Shown here piece by piece: positions 44,144 through 53,208 of a stretch of 64,000 bases of DNA. Location of the stretch: the NCBI RefSeq assembly GCF_030269645.1, contig NZ_BSTR01000002.1, positions 186,001 through 250,000 of the forward strand, given 5' to 3'. The notes below the pieces were generated by a model. It worked only from the letters and a program-made list of their open reading frames with translations, did no database searches and was not told the origin of the DNA. The position numbers and the translations under genes are program-made. Position 1 is the first letter of the stretch; every line of letters starts with the position of its first letter. Source of the DNA: Actinokineospora sp. NBRC 105648 (GTDB lineage: Bacteria > Actinomycetota > Actinomycetes > Mycobacteriales > Pseudonocardiaceae).

Positions 44144-45178
44144 ATGGTTGTCCCCGCCTGGGTCTGGTTCGCCACGATCGGCGGACTGATCGCGCTGCTC
44201 GCGATCGATCTGTTCATCGTGGACCGCAAGCCGCACGAGGTCACCGTCGGCGAGGCGGGCCGCTGGGTGGCCTTCTACATCGGCTGCGCGGTCGTCTTCG
44301 GCGGTGCGATCTGGGCGTTCTCCGGCGGGACCTACGCGGGTGAGTTCTTCGCCGGCTACATCACCGAGTACTCGCTCTCGGTCGACAACCTGTTCATCTT
44401 CCTGATCATCATGTCCGCGTTCTCGGTGCCCAAGATCCACCAGCACAAGGTGCTGCTGATCGGCATCGTGCTGGCGCTGGTCATGCGCGGGGCGTTCATC
44501 GCCGTCGGCGCGGTGGCGATCGCCAAGTTCAGCTGGGTCTTCTACCTGTTCGGCCTCTTCCTCATCTACACCGCCTGGAACCTGTCCCGGCAGGGCCTGG
44601 GCGAGGACGAGGAGTACGAGGAGAACGCGCTGACCAGGGTCGCCCGCAAGGTCTTCCCGGTCACCGACACCTACCACGGCGCCAACTCGTTCGTCCGGAT
44701 CGACGGCAAGCGGTTCGTCACCCCGATGTTCATCGTGATGATCGCGATCGGCACCGCGGACCTGCTGTTCGCTGTGGACTCGATCCCGGCGATCTTCGGC
44801 CTGACCAAGGAGCCGTTCCTGGTCTTCTCGGCCAACGCCTTCGCCCTGATGGGGCTGCGCCAGCTCTACTTCCTGCTCGGCGGGCTGCTCAGGAGGCTGG
44901 TGTACCTCTCGGTCGGCCTGGCGGTCATCCTGGCCTTCATCGGCGTCAAGCTGATCCTGGAGGCGCTGCACACCAACGCGCTCTCGTTCCTCAACGGCGG
45001 TGAGCCCTTCGGCGTCTGGGTGCCCAACATCGTCGTCTCGCTCACCGTGATCGTCGGCGTACTGGCCATCACCACCATCGCCAGCCTGCTCAAGTCCAAG
45101 CGGGACGCCGCCGCCGAGGGCCCGTCGGTGGTCGACGAGCCGCTCGAGTCGGGTGAACCGGTCGAGCACGGGCGCTGA
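44144..45178 (+). CDS. TerC family metal-ion membrane protein
   Basis: 344 residues, about nine TM helices. TerC signatures are the acidic TM motifs YSLSVDNLFIF and ADLLFAVDSIPA, thought to carry metal ions. TerC/Alx-type proteins export Mn2+ or help metalate secreted enzymes. The upstream yybP-ykoY riboswitch supports a manganese role here. The tail is Glu/Pro-rich and cytoplasmic. The ATG at 44144 follows GGAGG inside the switch. Confidence 0.93.
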   Translation: MVVPAWVWFATIGGLIALLAIDLFIVDRKPHEVTVGEAGRWVAFYIGCAVVFGGAIWAFSGGTYAGEFFAGYITEYSLSVDNLFIFLIIMSAFSVPKIHQHKVLLIGIVLALVMRGAFIAVGAVAIAKFSWVFYLFGLFLIYTAWNLSRQGLGEDEEYEENALTRVARKVFPVTDTYHGANSFVRIDGKRFVTPMFIVMIAIGTADLLFAVDSIPAIFGLTKEPFLVFSANAFALMGLRQLYFLLGGLLRRLVYLSVGLAVILAFIGVKLILEALHTNALSFLNGGEPFGVWVPNIVVSLTVIVGVLAITTIASLLKSKRDAAAEGPSVVDEPLESGEPVEHGR

Positions 45179-45211
45179 CCCGTTGCATTAGCCAATGCGC
45201 GATCACGCATG

Positions 45212-45246
45212 GAAAAGCGGGCACCGATAATCGGTGCCCGCTTTTC
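45212..45246. terminator. Terminator after terC
   Basis: An almost loop-free perfect stem, GAAAAGCGGGCACCGAT with its complement, ends in a CTTTTC run. It is the one terminator in the window close to the classical intrinsic form with a T-rich end. Confidence 0.85.
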
Positions 45247-45309
45247 TGTGGACGAGTGGTAATAATCGACGGTCCTGAGGTTTGCTAAACGTCGGGTACC
45301 GTTCGACGC

Positions 45310-47244
45310 GTGCGCCCAGAGGACATCGAACTGCTGGCGGCGCCCGGCGCGCCCGCCCTCCACGCAGACCTGCTACTGGTCGGTCTCGCCGCTCCCGACC
45401 TGGCCGGGAACGCCTACCGCGGCGGCCTGCGCCGGGTCGGTCCGGCCGGTTCCGATGTGGTCGAGTTCACCCGCGGCTACCGCGATTTCGCCCCCGCGAT
45501 CTCACCCGACGGGAGTCAGGTCGCCTTTCTGCGCTGCGTCGACGCCTCCTCGGCCCCGCGGCTTTTCGTGATCCCGGTGAACGGCGGCGAGGCGCGCGAG
45601 GTCGCCGCCCTGCCGCTCGGCGTGGGCGCGCCGGTGTGGGCCCCGGACTCGCGGCGGATCGCTTTCGTGGCGCGGGTTCCCGAGCCGGGCCGCTACGGCA
45701 CCCGGACGCCGGAGGGCGATGCGCCGGACGCAGCAGCGGAGGAACCGCGCTGGATCACCCGTCTGGAGTACCGGTTCGACGACATCGGCTTCCTGCACGA
45801 CCGTCCACCCCAGCTGTTCGTCGTGGACAGTGCACAGCCCGGCGCGCAGCCGCGTCAACTGACCGAGGGCCTGGCCGAGCCCGCGGGCCCCGCGTGGACG
45901 CCCTCGGGCGAGCACGTCGTGGTGAGCGCCAAGCGCGGCTGGGGCGTCGAGGAGTCGCTCAACACCGACGTCTACGCCGTGCCCGCCGCGGGCGGTGACC
46001 CCGTCCTGGTGGTCCGCAGCGAGGGGACGGTCGAGCGCCCGGTCGTGCTCGACGACGGCACCGTGGCCTACCTGGGCGACGCGTTCCCCGGAATCCATTG
46101 CGTGGCGCGCAACGTCGGGCTGTGGACCGTCCCGCTGGCACTGGACGGCACCCCCGGCACCCCGCGCAGGCTGACCGACGCCGAGACCGTCGACATCGAG
46201 CCCACCTCCGGGCGGCCGGTCCAGACCACCGACGGCCTGCTGGTCGCCGTGCGCAACCGCGGCGCGATCGAGCTGCGCCGGGTGCCGCTGGCGGCCGACG
46301 GCGCCACGCTGTCCGAGCTCGCGCTGCTGGCGGGCGCGCAGGGGATGGTCAAGGGCTTCGCCGCCGACGGCGACCGGGTGGTGTGCACGGTGTCCACCTG
46401 GGACACCGCGGGCGAGGTCGAGCTGGTCGAGGACGAGACCACCCGGCGGCTCACCGACTTCTCCGCCGAGCTGCGGCCCAGGCTGCGGCCGGTGCACGAG
46501 ATCAAGGCCACCGCGCCGGACGGCTACGCCACGCACGGCTGGCTGGTGCTGCCCGAGGGCGAGGGCCCGCACCCGGTGCTGCTGTCGGTGCACGGCGGCC
46601 CGTTCATGTACTACGGCTGGGGCCTGTTCGACGAGGCGCAGGTCTACGCCGCCGCCGGGTACGCGGTCGTGCTGCCGAACCCGCGCGGCTCGGCGGGCTA
46701 CGGCGAGTCGCACGGCCGCGCGGTCATCGGCGCGATGGGCACCGTCGACGTCGACGACGTGCTCTCGGTGCTCGACGCGGTGCTCGAGCGCCCGGACGTC
46801 GACCCCGCGCGGGTGGGCGTCATGGGCGGTTCCTACGGCGGCTGGATGACCGGCTGGCTGGCCGCCCACCACGGCTCGCGGTTCGTGGCCGCCTGGAGCG
46901 AGCGCGCGGTCAACGCCTGGGACTCCTTCGTCGGCACCTCGGACATCGGCTGGTGGTTCGCCGAGAACTACTGCGGTCCCGATCCGGCGGAGTGGTCGGC
47001 CAGGAGCCCGCTGACGCACGCGGACAAGATCACCATCCCGTTCGCCGTCGTGCACTCCGAGCACGACTGGCGGTGCCCGGTCGAGCAGGCGCAGCGGATG
47101 TACGTCGCCCTGCGCCGCAACGGGACGCCCGCCGAGCTGCTGCTCTTCCCCGGCGAGGGGCACGAGCTGAGCCGGTCGGGGAAGCCACGCCACCGCAAGC
47201 AGCGCTTCGACGCTGTGCTGCGGTGGTGGTCGCGGCACCTGTGA
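45310..47244 (+). CDS. S9 family peptidase (dipeptidyl/acylaminoacyl type)
   Basis: 644 residues: beta-propeller (to about 390, with AISPDGSQVAFL and WAPDSRRIAFV blades) then an alpha/beta-hydrolase with the nucleophile in GGSYGGWM, the acid in SEHDWRCPV and the His in GEGHELSRSG. Triad complete. No signal peptide; cytoplasmic. It differs clearly from the S9 enzyme at 5729-7771, so it is not a recent duplicate. GTG at 45310 is 7 nt after TACCGT, so leaderless. Confidence 0.92.
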   Translation: MRPEDIELLAAPGAPALHADLLLVGLAAPDLAGNAYRGGLRRVGPAGSDVVEFTRGYRDFAPAISPDGSQVAFLRCVDASSAPRLFVIPVNGGEAREVAALPLGVGAPVWAPDSRRIAFVARVPEPGRYGTRTPEGDAPDAAAEEPRWITRLEYRFDDIGFLHDRPPQLFVVDSAQPGAQPRQLTEGLAEPAGPAWTPSGEHVVVSAKRGWGVEESLNTDVYAVPAAGGDPVLVVRSEGTVERPVVLDDGTVAYLGDAFPGIHCVARNVGLWTVPLALDGTPGTPRRLTDAETVDIEPTSGRPVQTTDGLLVAVRNRGAIELRRVPLAADGATLSELALLAGAQGMVKGFAADGDRVVCTVSTWDTAGEVELVEDETTRRLTDFSAELRPRLRPVHEIKATAPDGYATHGWLVLPEGEGPHPVLLSVHGGPFMYYGWGLFDEAQVYAAAGYAVVLPNPRGSAGYGESHGRAVIGAMGTVDVDDVLSVLDAVLERPDVDPARVGVMGGSYGGWMTGWLAAHHGSRFVAAWSERAVNAWDSFVGTSDIGWWFAENYCGPDPAEWSARSPLTHADKITIPFAVVHSEHDWRCPVEQAQRMYVALRRNGTPAELLLFPGEGHELSRSGKPRHRKQRFDAVLRWWSRHL

Positions 47245-47284
47245 CACACAGGTGCGGCCCGGGGGCGGCGTAGGACCTCGGGCC

Positions 47285-47328
47285 GTTCGCAGCCGGTGGG
47301 CGAGGGCGTTCGCCCACCGGCTGCGAAC
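47285..47328. terminator. Terminator after the S9 peptidase gene
   Basis: A perfect 19-bp stem (GTTCGCAGCCGGTGGGCGA and complement) with a 6-nt loop, 40 bp after the stop codon. Confidence 0.85.
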
Positions 47329-47411
47329 CGGGAGGCGCGCCCACCGCGCTCCGCTCGTCGGGTGACATCACCCGCTTGGGTACTGGCATAAAAGACGTGG
47401 CCAAGGGGTCG

Positions 47412-47581
47412 AAGGGCGGTCGTCCACCGGCCTTCGACCCGAGACCTGCAAGCAGCGCCACGCCGTGGAACGTGGCATCGACCGGCTCAAGCGCCACCGG
47501 GCGGTGGCCACCCGCCACGACAAGCCCGCTGTGCGCTACGAAGCCACCGTGCGTGTCGCCGCGATCGACGAATGGCTCTGA
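47412..47581 (+). pseudogene. C-terminal remnant of an IS5-type transposase
   Basis: The reading [10 protein letters not shown] continues, after a one-base deletion near 47439-47441, in another frame as [20 protein letters not shown] and then [20 protein letters not shown] up to a TGA at 47579. This matches the conserved end of a transposase common in actinomycetes. The 5' part is missing and no inverted repeats were found, so it is a dead fragment. It lies directly behind the RES toxin gene and marks past mobile-element activity. Confidence 0.75.
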
Positions 47582-47599
47582 TCGACTTCGACACCGGCC

Positions 47600-48253
47600 C
47601 TAGAGCAGGGTGTAGTTGAGCTCGTCGCAGACCCGGGCGAGCGGGAGGTCCAGACCGGGGTAGTCCAGCGGCAGCAGCACGTCCGGGCTGCGCGGCAGCG
47701 CGCCGCTGCCCGGCGGGTCCCACAGGCACACCGCCGGTTCGCCACTGTCCATCGAGGACCGGTACCACACCCCGTCGAGTTCCGGGTGGGCCTGGCGGAT
47801 CGCCCTGGCCCAGGCCTGGGTGACCGACTTGGTGCCGCTGTTGATCTCCTGCGAGGCGCCCGCCCTGGTCGGCCACAGGCCACCGAGGTCGAGCAGGCGC
47901 AGCGTCCGGCGCGGCCGGAAGACCACCAGGTGCGGTTTGCGGGTGGTGCGGTCGACCACCGACGTCTGCTGGAACACCTCGGCGATGCTGGTGCGCACGC
48001 TCAGTCCGAAGTAGAGGGTGCCGTGCCCGGGCGCGGTGGCCGGGCCGCCGTCGGCGCCCAGCGGGTGCGGGTCGAACCGGGCGTGCGGCAGCGGTCCGGT
48101 GTAGCGGAAGGAGTTCCAGCGCTGCCGGTGCGCGCCCGCGGCCGCGAAGACGCGCACCAGGTGCGTGCCGCCGTGCAGCGCCACCACGTCCTCGTCGGCG
48201 CGCAGCAGCGGCTTGAGCTCGTCGGGGGCAGGCGGCTGGGGGAGCCGTGACAT
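47600..48253 (-). CDS. RES domain toxin (NAD+-degrading, MbcT/ParT type)
   Basis: 217 residues. RES family features are present: an Arg in HLVRVFAAAGAHRQRW, the Tyr of GTLYFGLSVRTSIAEVFQQ with its Glu, and a DELNYTLL end. RES toxins of the MbcT/ParT families degrade NAD+ or ADP-ribosylate a target and arrest growth. It is 40 bp downstream of its likely antitoxin gene in the usual antitoxin-toxin order. ATG at 48253. A transposase fragment follows the stop within 20 bp. Confidence 0.86.
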   Translation of the reverse strand: MSRLPQPPAPDELKPLLRADEDVVALHGGTHLVRVFAAAGAHRQRWNSFRYTGPLPHARFDPHPLGADGGPATAPGHGTLYFGLSVRTSIAEVFQQTSVVDRTTRKPHLVVFRPRRTLRLLDLGGLWPTRAGASQEINSGTKSVTQAWARAIRQAHPELDGVWYRSSMDSGEPAVCLWDPPGSGALPRSPDVLLPLDYPGLDLPLARVCDELNYTLL

Positions 48254-48293
48254 GCGGGGTGGGGTCCAGTCGTCGGATCGGGCGGGGGTGCGC

Positions 48294-48878
48294 TCAGGCG
48301 GGGGTGCCGAGCACCTCGGCCAGCGTCGCGACCCGGGTGGGGGAGCCGCCCGCGAGCAGCCACTGCCGGGGGGTGGCGGGTTCGTCGTCGACGCGCAGCT
48401 CGGCCTGCGGGGTGGTCATGAACGCCGCCACCACCAGCGGGGGTTGGTCCTCGGGCACCGCGGCGAGCACGACCTCCAGCCCGGGCAGCACCCCCGAGGG
48501 CGCGAACTGCCAGGCGGGCAGCCGCCAGCCGCCGCGGTCCTTCCAGCCCGCGAGCCTGCCCGCGGCCAGCCGGTGCCGGATCCGGCTGGTGTCGACGCCG
48601 ACCGCGTGCGCGGCGTCGGACACCGTCAGGGCCGAGTCGCGCAGCACGGCCTGGGCGGCGACCGCGCGGGCGCGCGAGTCGACCTCCTCGCCGCGGCGCG
48701 GGGTCAGGTCCAGGCCCACCTCGGTCAGCGCGTCGCGCTGGTCGGTGGAGAAGTAGTCGGCCGGGTCCGGGTTGGCCGGGGAGAGCCGCCGCGCGGCCTC
48801 CTCGACCAGCTCCAGGAACTCGACCGGGCTGATTCTCAGGCCTGCCTTGGCGAGCACGTGCTCCAGCGCGACTGTCAT
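48294..48878 (-). CDS. Xre/MbcA/ParS-type antitoxin
   Basis: 194 residues. A helical N-terminus with a DUF-like segment (SPVEFLELVEEAARRL) precedes a helix-turn-helix (ALTVSDAAHAVGVDTSRIR, with an AGRLAGWKDRGGWRLP wing). The C-terminal piece TPRQWLLAGGSPTRVATLAEVL corresponds to the DUF2384 antitoxin end that plugs the RES active site. It probably represses its own operon. ATG at 48878 is 6 nt after TACTCT, giving a leaderless message; a longer start at 48932 is unlikely. Confidence 0.83.
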   Translation of the reverse strand: MTVALEHVLAKAGLRISPVEFLELVEEAARRLSPANPDPADYFSTDQRDALTEVGLDLTPRRGEEVDSRARAVAAQAVLRDSALTVSDAAHAVGVDTSRIRHRLAAGRLAGWKDRGGWRLPAWQFAPSGVLPGLEVVLAAVPEDQPPLVVAAFMTTPQAELRVDDEPATPRQWLLAGGSPTRVATLAEVLGTPA

Positions 48879-49022
48879 TCGCCTAGAGTATCCCGCCTGT
48901 GCGGGTTCGTGCGCCTTTGTGGGAGAACTCACCTAGATCAACACGTACCGCTCACAGTCAAACACCGACAGTGGTTTCAGCCTAGTGCAACGCCCGGCCG
49001 CCACCGGTACGTCCATCCAGGT

Positions 49023-50954
49023 ATGAGCGGTGCGAGACGCGGGCTGTCCCGCGGGTGGGTGGCCACGGCCACCGCGGTGATCGGTGCCCTGGTGGTCGGG
49101 GGCGCGTACTGGGTCGGCCGGACCGATGGGGCGGCGATGCCGGAGACGCCGGGGACCACGGTGACGACGGGGATCTCCGGCGGCCCGGTCCGCCTGGTCG
49201 GCTACGACTCGTGCGACGCGGCGCTGGCCGACCTGCGCCGCGCGGCCCTGGACCGGGTGAGCGCCTGGGGCCTCGACGGCGAACCGGTGCCGATGGACGC
49301 GATGCCCGCGCCCGCGCAGGACTCGGCGGGCGCCCCGGGGGTCGCCGAGCGCTCCGCCGCCCCCGACCAGGGGCACTCCACGACCAACAACCACGAGACC
49401 GCGGCCGACGAGCCCGACCTGGTCAAGACCGACGGCAGGCGCATCGTCACGGTCATCGACGGCAACCTGCGCGTCGTCGACACGGTCACCCGGGCGCTCA
49501 CCGCCACCCTGGCGCTCCCCGCCGGGGAACCCGCCGCGCTGCTGCTCGAGGACGACCGCGCGCTGGTCATGGTCCGCACCTCGGGCGCCGGTGACGTCCC
49601 GAGCACCACCCTGGTCCATGTGGACCTCACCGGCGGTGCCCGGGTCGTCGGCACGCTGGCCGTCGACGGCGGATACCTCGACGGCCGCCAGGTCGGGACG
49701 GTCGCCCGGATCGTGCTCCGGTCCCGGCCGCGGCTGGAGTTCACCCACCCCACCGGCGGCGACGACACCGCCGAGGCGCTCCGGCGCAACCGCGAGGTGA
49801 TCAACCAGGCGGGCATCGACCGGTGGCTGCCCGGCTTCCGGCTCGACGCCGACGGCGAGCACGACTCCGGGCGGCTGGTCGACTGCGCGGACGTGCGCAG
49901 ACCCGCCGACTACACCGGCACCTCGCTGCTCACCGTGCTGTCCCTGGACCTGCGCGCGCCGCTCGGCCAGGGCGACCCGCTCGCCGTCGCCGCCGACGGC
50001 GACACCGTCTACGGCACCGCCACCAGCCTCTACGTGGCCGACGACCAGTGGTCCCGCTCCGGGATCCTGCCCTCGTTCGGGCGGCGCAAGCCCGCGCCGG
50101 ACACCGCGCGCACCGAGATCCACCAGTTCGACATCACCCGTTCGGGCAAGCCGGTCTACACCGCGTCCGGCTCGGTCGACGGCTCGCTGCTCAACCAGTA
50201 CTCGCTGTCCGAGCACGAGGGCGCGCTGCGGGTCGCGACCACGACCGAGGACCCGGCCCGCTGCTGCGACCGCACCCCCGGCAGCGAGAGCGCGGTCAGC
50301 GTGCTCGAGCGGCGGGGCGCCGACCTGGTCGTCATCGGCACCGTCGGCGGGCTGGGCCGGGGCGAGCGGATCCACTCCGTCCGCTACGTCGGCGACACCG
50401 CCTACCTGGTGACCTTCCGGCGCACCGACCCGCTCTACACCCTGGACCTGGGCGACCCGGCGCACCCGAGGGTCACCGGTGAGCTCAAGATCACCGGCTA
50501 CTCCGCCTACCTGCACCCGGTCGCCGAGGGCAGGCTGCTGGGCGTCGGCCAGGAGGCGACCGAGCGGGGCCGGGCGACCGGCACCCAGGTCTCGCTGTTC
50601 GACACCACCTCGCCCGCCGCGCGGCGGGTCGCCCAGTTCCAGCTGCCCGGGACCTCCTCGGCGGCCGAGTTCGACCCGCACGCCTTCCTGTTCTGGCCGG
50701 AGCGCGGGCTGGTGGTGCTGCCCCTGCGGTCGTCGGTCGAGCGCGGCGGCGCCGGTTCGGCGCTGGTGCTGCGGATCGCGGGCGACCAGCTGGTCGAGGT
50801 GGGTCGGGTCGCGCACCCGCCCACCGGCCACGCCAACCCTCGGGTGCAGCGGTCGCTGGTCGCCGCGGGTGCGCTGTGGACGGTGTCGGGCAACGGGCTG
50901 CTGGCCTCCGACCTGGACACCGCGGCTCAGCTCGCGTGGCTGCCGTTCGGCTGA
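49023..50954 (+). CDS. Secreted beta-propeller domain protein (COG4880 type)
   Basis: 643 residues. An N-terminal TM/signal segment (about 12-32) precedes a long extracytoplasmic domain. The family hallmark is the TNNHETAADEPDLVKTDGRRIV region (about 120-145), followed by propeller blades and a C-terminal FDPHAFLFWPERGLVVLPL. Function of these proteins is unknown. ATG at 49023 has only AGG upstream. Its 3' end overlaps the convergent nitric oxide synthase gene by 28 bp. Confidence 0.85.
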   Translation: MSGARRGLSRGWVATATAVIGALVVGGAYWVGRTDGAAMPETPGTTVTTGISGGPVRLVGYDSCDAALADLRRAALDRVSAWGLDGEPVPMDAMPAPAQDSAGAPGVAERSAAPDQGHSTTNNHETAADEPDLVKTDGRRIVTVIDGNLRVVDTVTRALTATLALPAGEPAALLLEDDRALVMVRTSGAGDVPSTTLVHVDLTGGARVVGTLAVDGGYLDGRQVGTVARIVLRSRPRLEFTHPTGGDDTAEALRRNREVINQAGIDRWLPGFRLDADGEHDSGRLVDCADVRRPADYTGTSLLTVLSLDLRAPLGQGDPLAVAADGDTVYGTATSLYVADDQWSRSGILPSFGRRKPAPDTARTEIHQFDITRSGKPVYTASGSVDGSLLNQYSLSEHEGALRVATTTEDPARCCDRTPGSESAVSVLERRGADLVVIGTVGGLGRGERIHSVRYVGDTAYLVTFRRTDPLYTLDLGDPAHPRVTGELKITGYSAYLHPVAEGRLLGVGQEATERGRATGTQVSLFDTTSPAARRVAQFQLPGTSSAAEFDPHAFLFWPERGLVVLPLRSSVERGGAGSALVLRIAGDQLVEVGRVAHPPTGHANPRVQRSLVAAGALWTVSGNGLLASDLDTAAQLAWLPFG

Positions 50955-52210
50955 CGGGCCGCGGGCACGAGGGTCTCGCGCAGGTAGGACCACAGCCGCG
51001 GGCCGGGCACCGCGCCTGACCCGGTCGTGGGGAACGGCGTGCCGTGCAGCGCGGCGCGCACCGCGTCGTCGTCGGTGACGAACTCCGGGCGCAGGTGCTC
51101 GGTGTCGTAGTAGCGGTGGAACACCGGGGTGATGCCGCCGGAGAGCGGCGGCACGATCCAGCTCCAGTCGGCCGGGCAGCGCCTGCCCGCCCTGGCCTCC
51201 TTCGCCACGTGGGCGAGGAACCGGTCCGACTCGGTGTGGTGGTCGCTGATCGTCACCCCGGCCTCGGCGTAGGAGTGCAGCACGGCCACGTTCAGCTCGA
51301 CCAGCGCCCGGTCGCGCCAGAGCGTGGCCGCCCGGGAGGTGTCCAGGCCGAGCCGCCGCGCCACCTCCGGCAGCAGGTTGTAGCGGTCGGCGTCGGCGAG
51401 GTTGCGGGCGCCGATCTCGGTGCCCATGTACCAGCCGTTGAACGGCGCGGCCGGGTAGCTGACCCCGCCGATCGAGAGCCGCATCGAGCTGATCACCGGG
51501 ACCGCGTGCCAGCGCAGTCCCAGCTCGGCGAACCACGGGTGGTCGGGGTGGGTCAGCGCCACCTCGGCCACCGCGTCCGGCGGCAGCGGGAACAGCCGGG
51601 CGGGCTCGTCCGGTGTGGACACCACCAGCGGGAGCACGTCGAAGGCCGAGCGGGTGGCCGGCGGTCGCCAGCCCAGCCCCTGGACCGCCTCGGTGAAGTC
51701 GGCGTAGCGCGGGTCGCCGAGCGGGTCGCGGTAGCCCGCGTACCGGATCAGCTGCTCGTTCCAGATCCGCGGCCCGGGCCGCCCCGGCGCGTCCGGGGCG
51801 AACACGGTGATCATCGACCGGACCCGGCCGCCGTTGGTGGCCAGCCGCAGGTGCCGGGCGCACTGCGCGGCCACCTCCTCGGCGCCGCGCACCGCGCGCA
51901 TGTCGCGCACGCGCAGGCCGCGCCAGTAGAGCCGGCCGATGCAGCGGGCGCTGTTGCGCCAGGCCGCCCGGGCGCCGAAGGCCAGCTCGGCGCTGGTGTG
52001 CTGGTAGGTGCCGGTCAGCTCGATCTCGGCGAGCACCCAGGAGATCCGCGTGCGCGCGGGCCCGGCGTCGGGGTTCTCGGCGTGGAAGAGCTCCAGGAAC
52101 GCCACCGCCTCGTCCGGGTCCGCCGTCCCCGGCCCGGCGCCCACCCGCCCCGCGGCGGGGCCGGTCGAGCCGTCGAACTGGCGGGGGAGCGTCCACATCT
52201 CACCGGTCAC
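50927..52210 (-). CDS. nos: Bacterial nitric oxide synthase oxygenase
   Basis: 427 residues, oxygenase domain only. The heme-thiolate Cys90 is in AWRNSARCIGRLYW, and the substrate region APFNGWYMGTEIGARN and ISDHHTESDRF carry the expected arginine- and pterin-site residues. It makes NO from L-arginine with an outside reductase; none is encoded nearby. The protein is longer than the usual 350-370 residues at both ends. The GTG at 52210 is 7 nt after TAGGTT, a leaderless start; the in-frame GTG at 52249 is upstream of that promoter. Confidence 0.92.
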   Translation of the reverse strand: MTGEMWTLPRQFDGSTGPAAGRVGAGPGTADPDEAVAFLELFHAENPDAGPARTRISWVLAEIELTGTYQHTSAELAFGARAAWRNSARCIGRLYWRGLRVRDMRAVRGAEEVAAQCARHLRLATNGGRVRSMITVFAPDAPGRPGPRIWNEQLIRYAGYRDPLGDPRYADFTEAVQGLGWRPPATRSAFDVLPLVVSTPDEPARLFPLPPDAVAEVALTHPDHPWFAELGLRWHAVPVISSMRLSIGGVSYPAAPFNGWYMGTEIGARNLADADRYNLLPEVARRLGLDTSRAATLWRDRALVELNVAVLHSYAEAGVTISDHHTESDRFLAHVAKEARAGRRCPADWSWIVPPLSGGITPVFHRYYDTEHLRPEFVTDDDAVRAALHGTPFPTTGSGAVPGPRLWSYLRETLVPAARQPNGSHAS

Positions 52211-52223
52211 CCGGGGGAACCTA

Positions 52224-52582
52224 CCGGCGGCCCAGTCTGTCGCCACCAACTCTCACTCGATCGGGGCACTGCACGAATGGGGTAAGGCGGAACTGTCACC
52301 GGGGAATCGGGGGCCGGCCCGACGGCGTGGCCGCAATGCGTCCGTTGCCTGGCGCACGCCGCCGAACCGGGCATGGTAAGAGCATTCGGCCCGCCTGGAG
52401 TGGTGCTAATCACTGTCTGAAAAACTGGGATATTCAGTTACGCGAATTCAGTCGTGTCATTCGATGTCGTGACACCCGATGAGGTGAATGGTGTCGGTAA
52501 CGCTGGGCGGAAGGAGCAGTGAACTACTCATCGGTCCGCCGCCGACAATGCCGGGCCGGGTGCGCGCGGTCCGGCGGCGGGA
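52224..52582. other. Gene-free stretch between nos and the subtilisin inhibitor gene
   Basis: About 360 bp of lower GC without a convincing gene. The only structure noticed is an inverted repeat GTGTCA-N10-TGACAC near 52455-52476, upstream of nos on its strand; it could be an operator. Plus-strand frames here match nothing. Confidence 0.4.
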
Positions 52583-52972
52583 TCAGAGCGCGAACACGGC
52601 CCCGGTCTGGGCGCGCAGCGCGCACGGATTGCTGAACCGCTTGGCGTACCAGACGAACCGGCTGCCCCAGCGGCCGTGCGCGGTCACCACCACCGGGTCG
52701 TACTCCAGGGTGCAGAACGCGTCCGGGTTGACGTTGAGCGCGGAGAAGTTGCCGTTCACCTGCGACAGCCGCGCGCAGGCGCCCGTCGGGTCCGGGTGCG
52801 AGCCCAGGTCCGGCGCGCACTCCAGGGTCGCGTCGCGGTGGCCGGTGGCGGTGTGGACGGTGAGGTAGAGCACCGCGTGCACGGGCGCGATCTGCGCCGC
52901 CGCGGTCCCGGCCGGGAGCAGCGCGGTGGCCGCGGCGAGCGCGCCCGCGACGGCGAGGGTCTTTGCCGACAT
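52583..52972 (-). CDS. Secreted subtilisin inhibitor-like protein (SSI family)
   Basis: 129 residues with a signal peptide (MSAKTLAVAG to AAA-QIAP) and a mature domain of about 103. The four Cys of the SSI fold are in LECAPDLG, GACARL, FCTLEYDPV and NPCALR. The reactive-site loop aligns CTLEYDPV with CPMVYDPV of SSI, so P1 would be Leu and P1' Glu, which favours subtilisin- or chymotrypsin-like targets. It is extracellular and often paired functionally with secreted proteases. AAGGAG site before ATG. Confidence 0.9.
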   Translation of the reverse strand: MSAKTLAVAGALAAATALLPAGTAAAQIAPVHAVLYLTVHTATGHRDATLECAPDLGSHPDPTGACARLSQVNGNFSALNVNPDAFCTLEYDPVVVTAHGRWGSRFVWYAKRFSNPCALRAQTGAVFAL

Positions 52973-53208
52973 CTCGGATCACTCCTTCTCGACGGCTTCT
53001 TTACCCGCCGAATGGGTGTAGGTGAAAACCTGGCGGGCCCGCGGTTGGCGGGCGGGCCATTTGCGAGCCTAGGTCTTCGGCAATTGTCTCGCGGTCCGGG
53101 GCCTCTGGCGCCCGGCCCGGCCCCGATGCTATTCATGTCGCCGCGCTAGTCGGCATGATCGACAAGGCGCTACTTCCTTAAGTTGACATCGGGTGAGGGG
53201 TCCTTTCT

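Noticed and set aside
32724-48878. One contiguous known defence system
   Set aside because: TIR, ARH/Nudix and RES parts are separate operons with unrelated genes between; only an island is supported.
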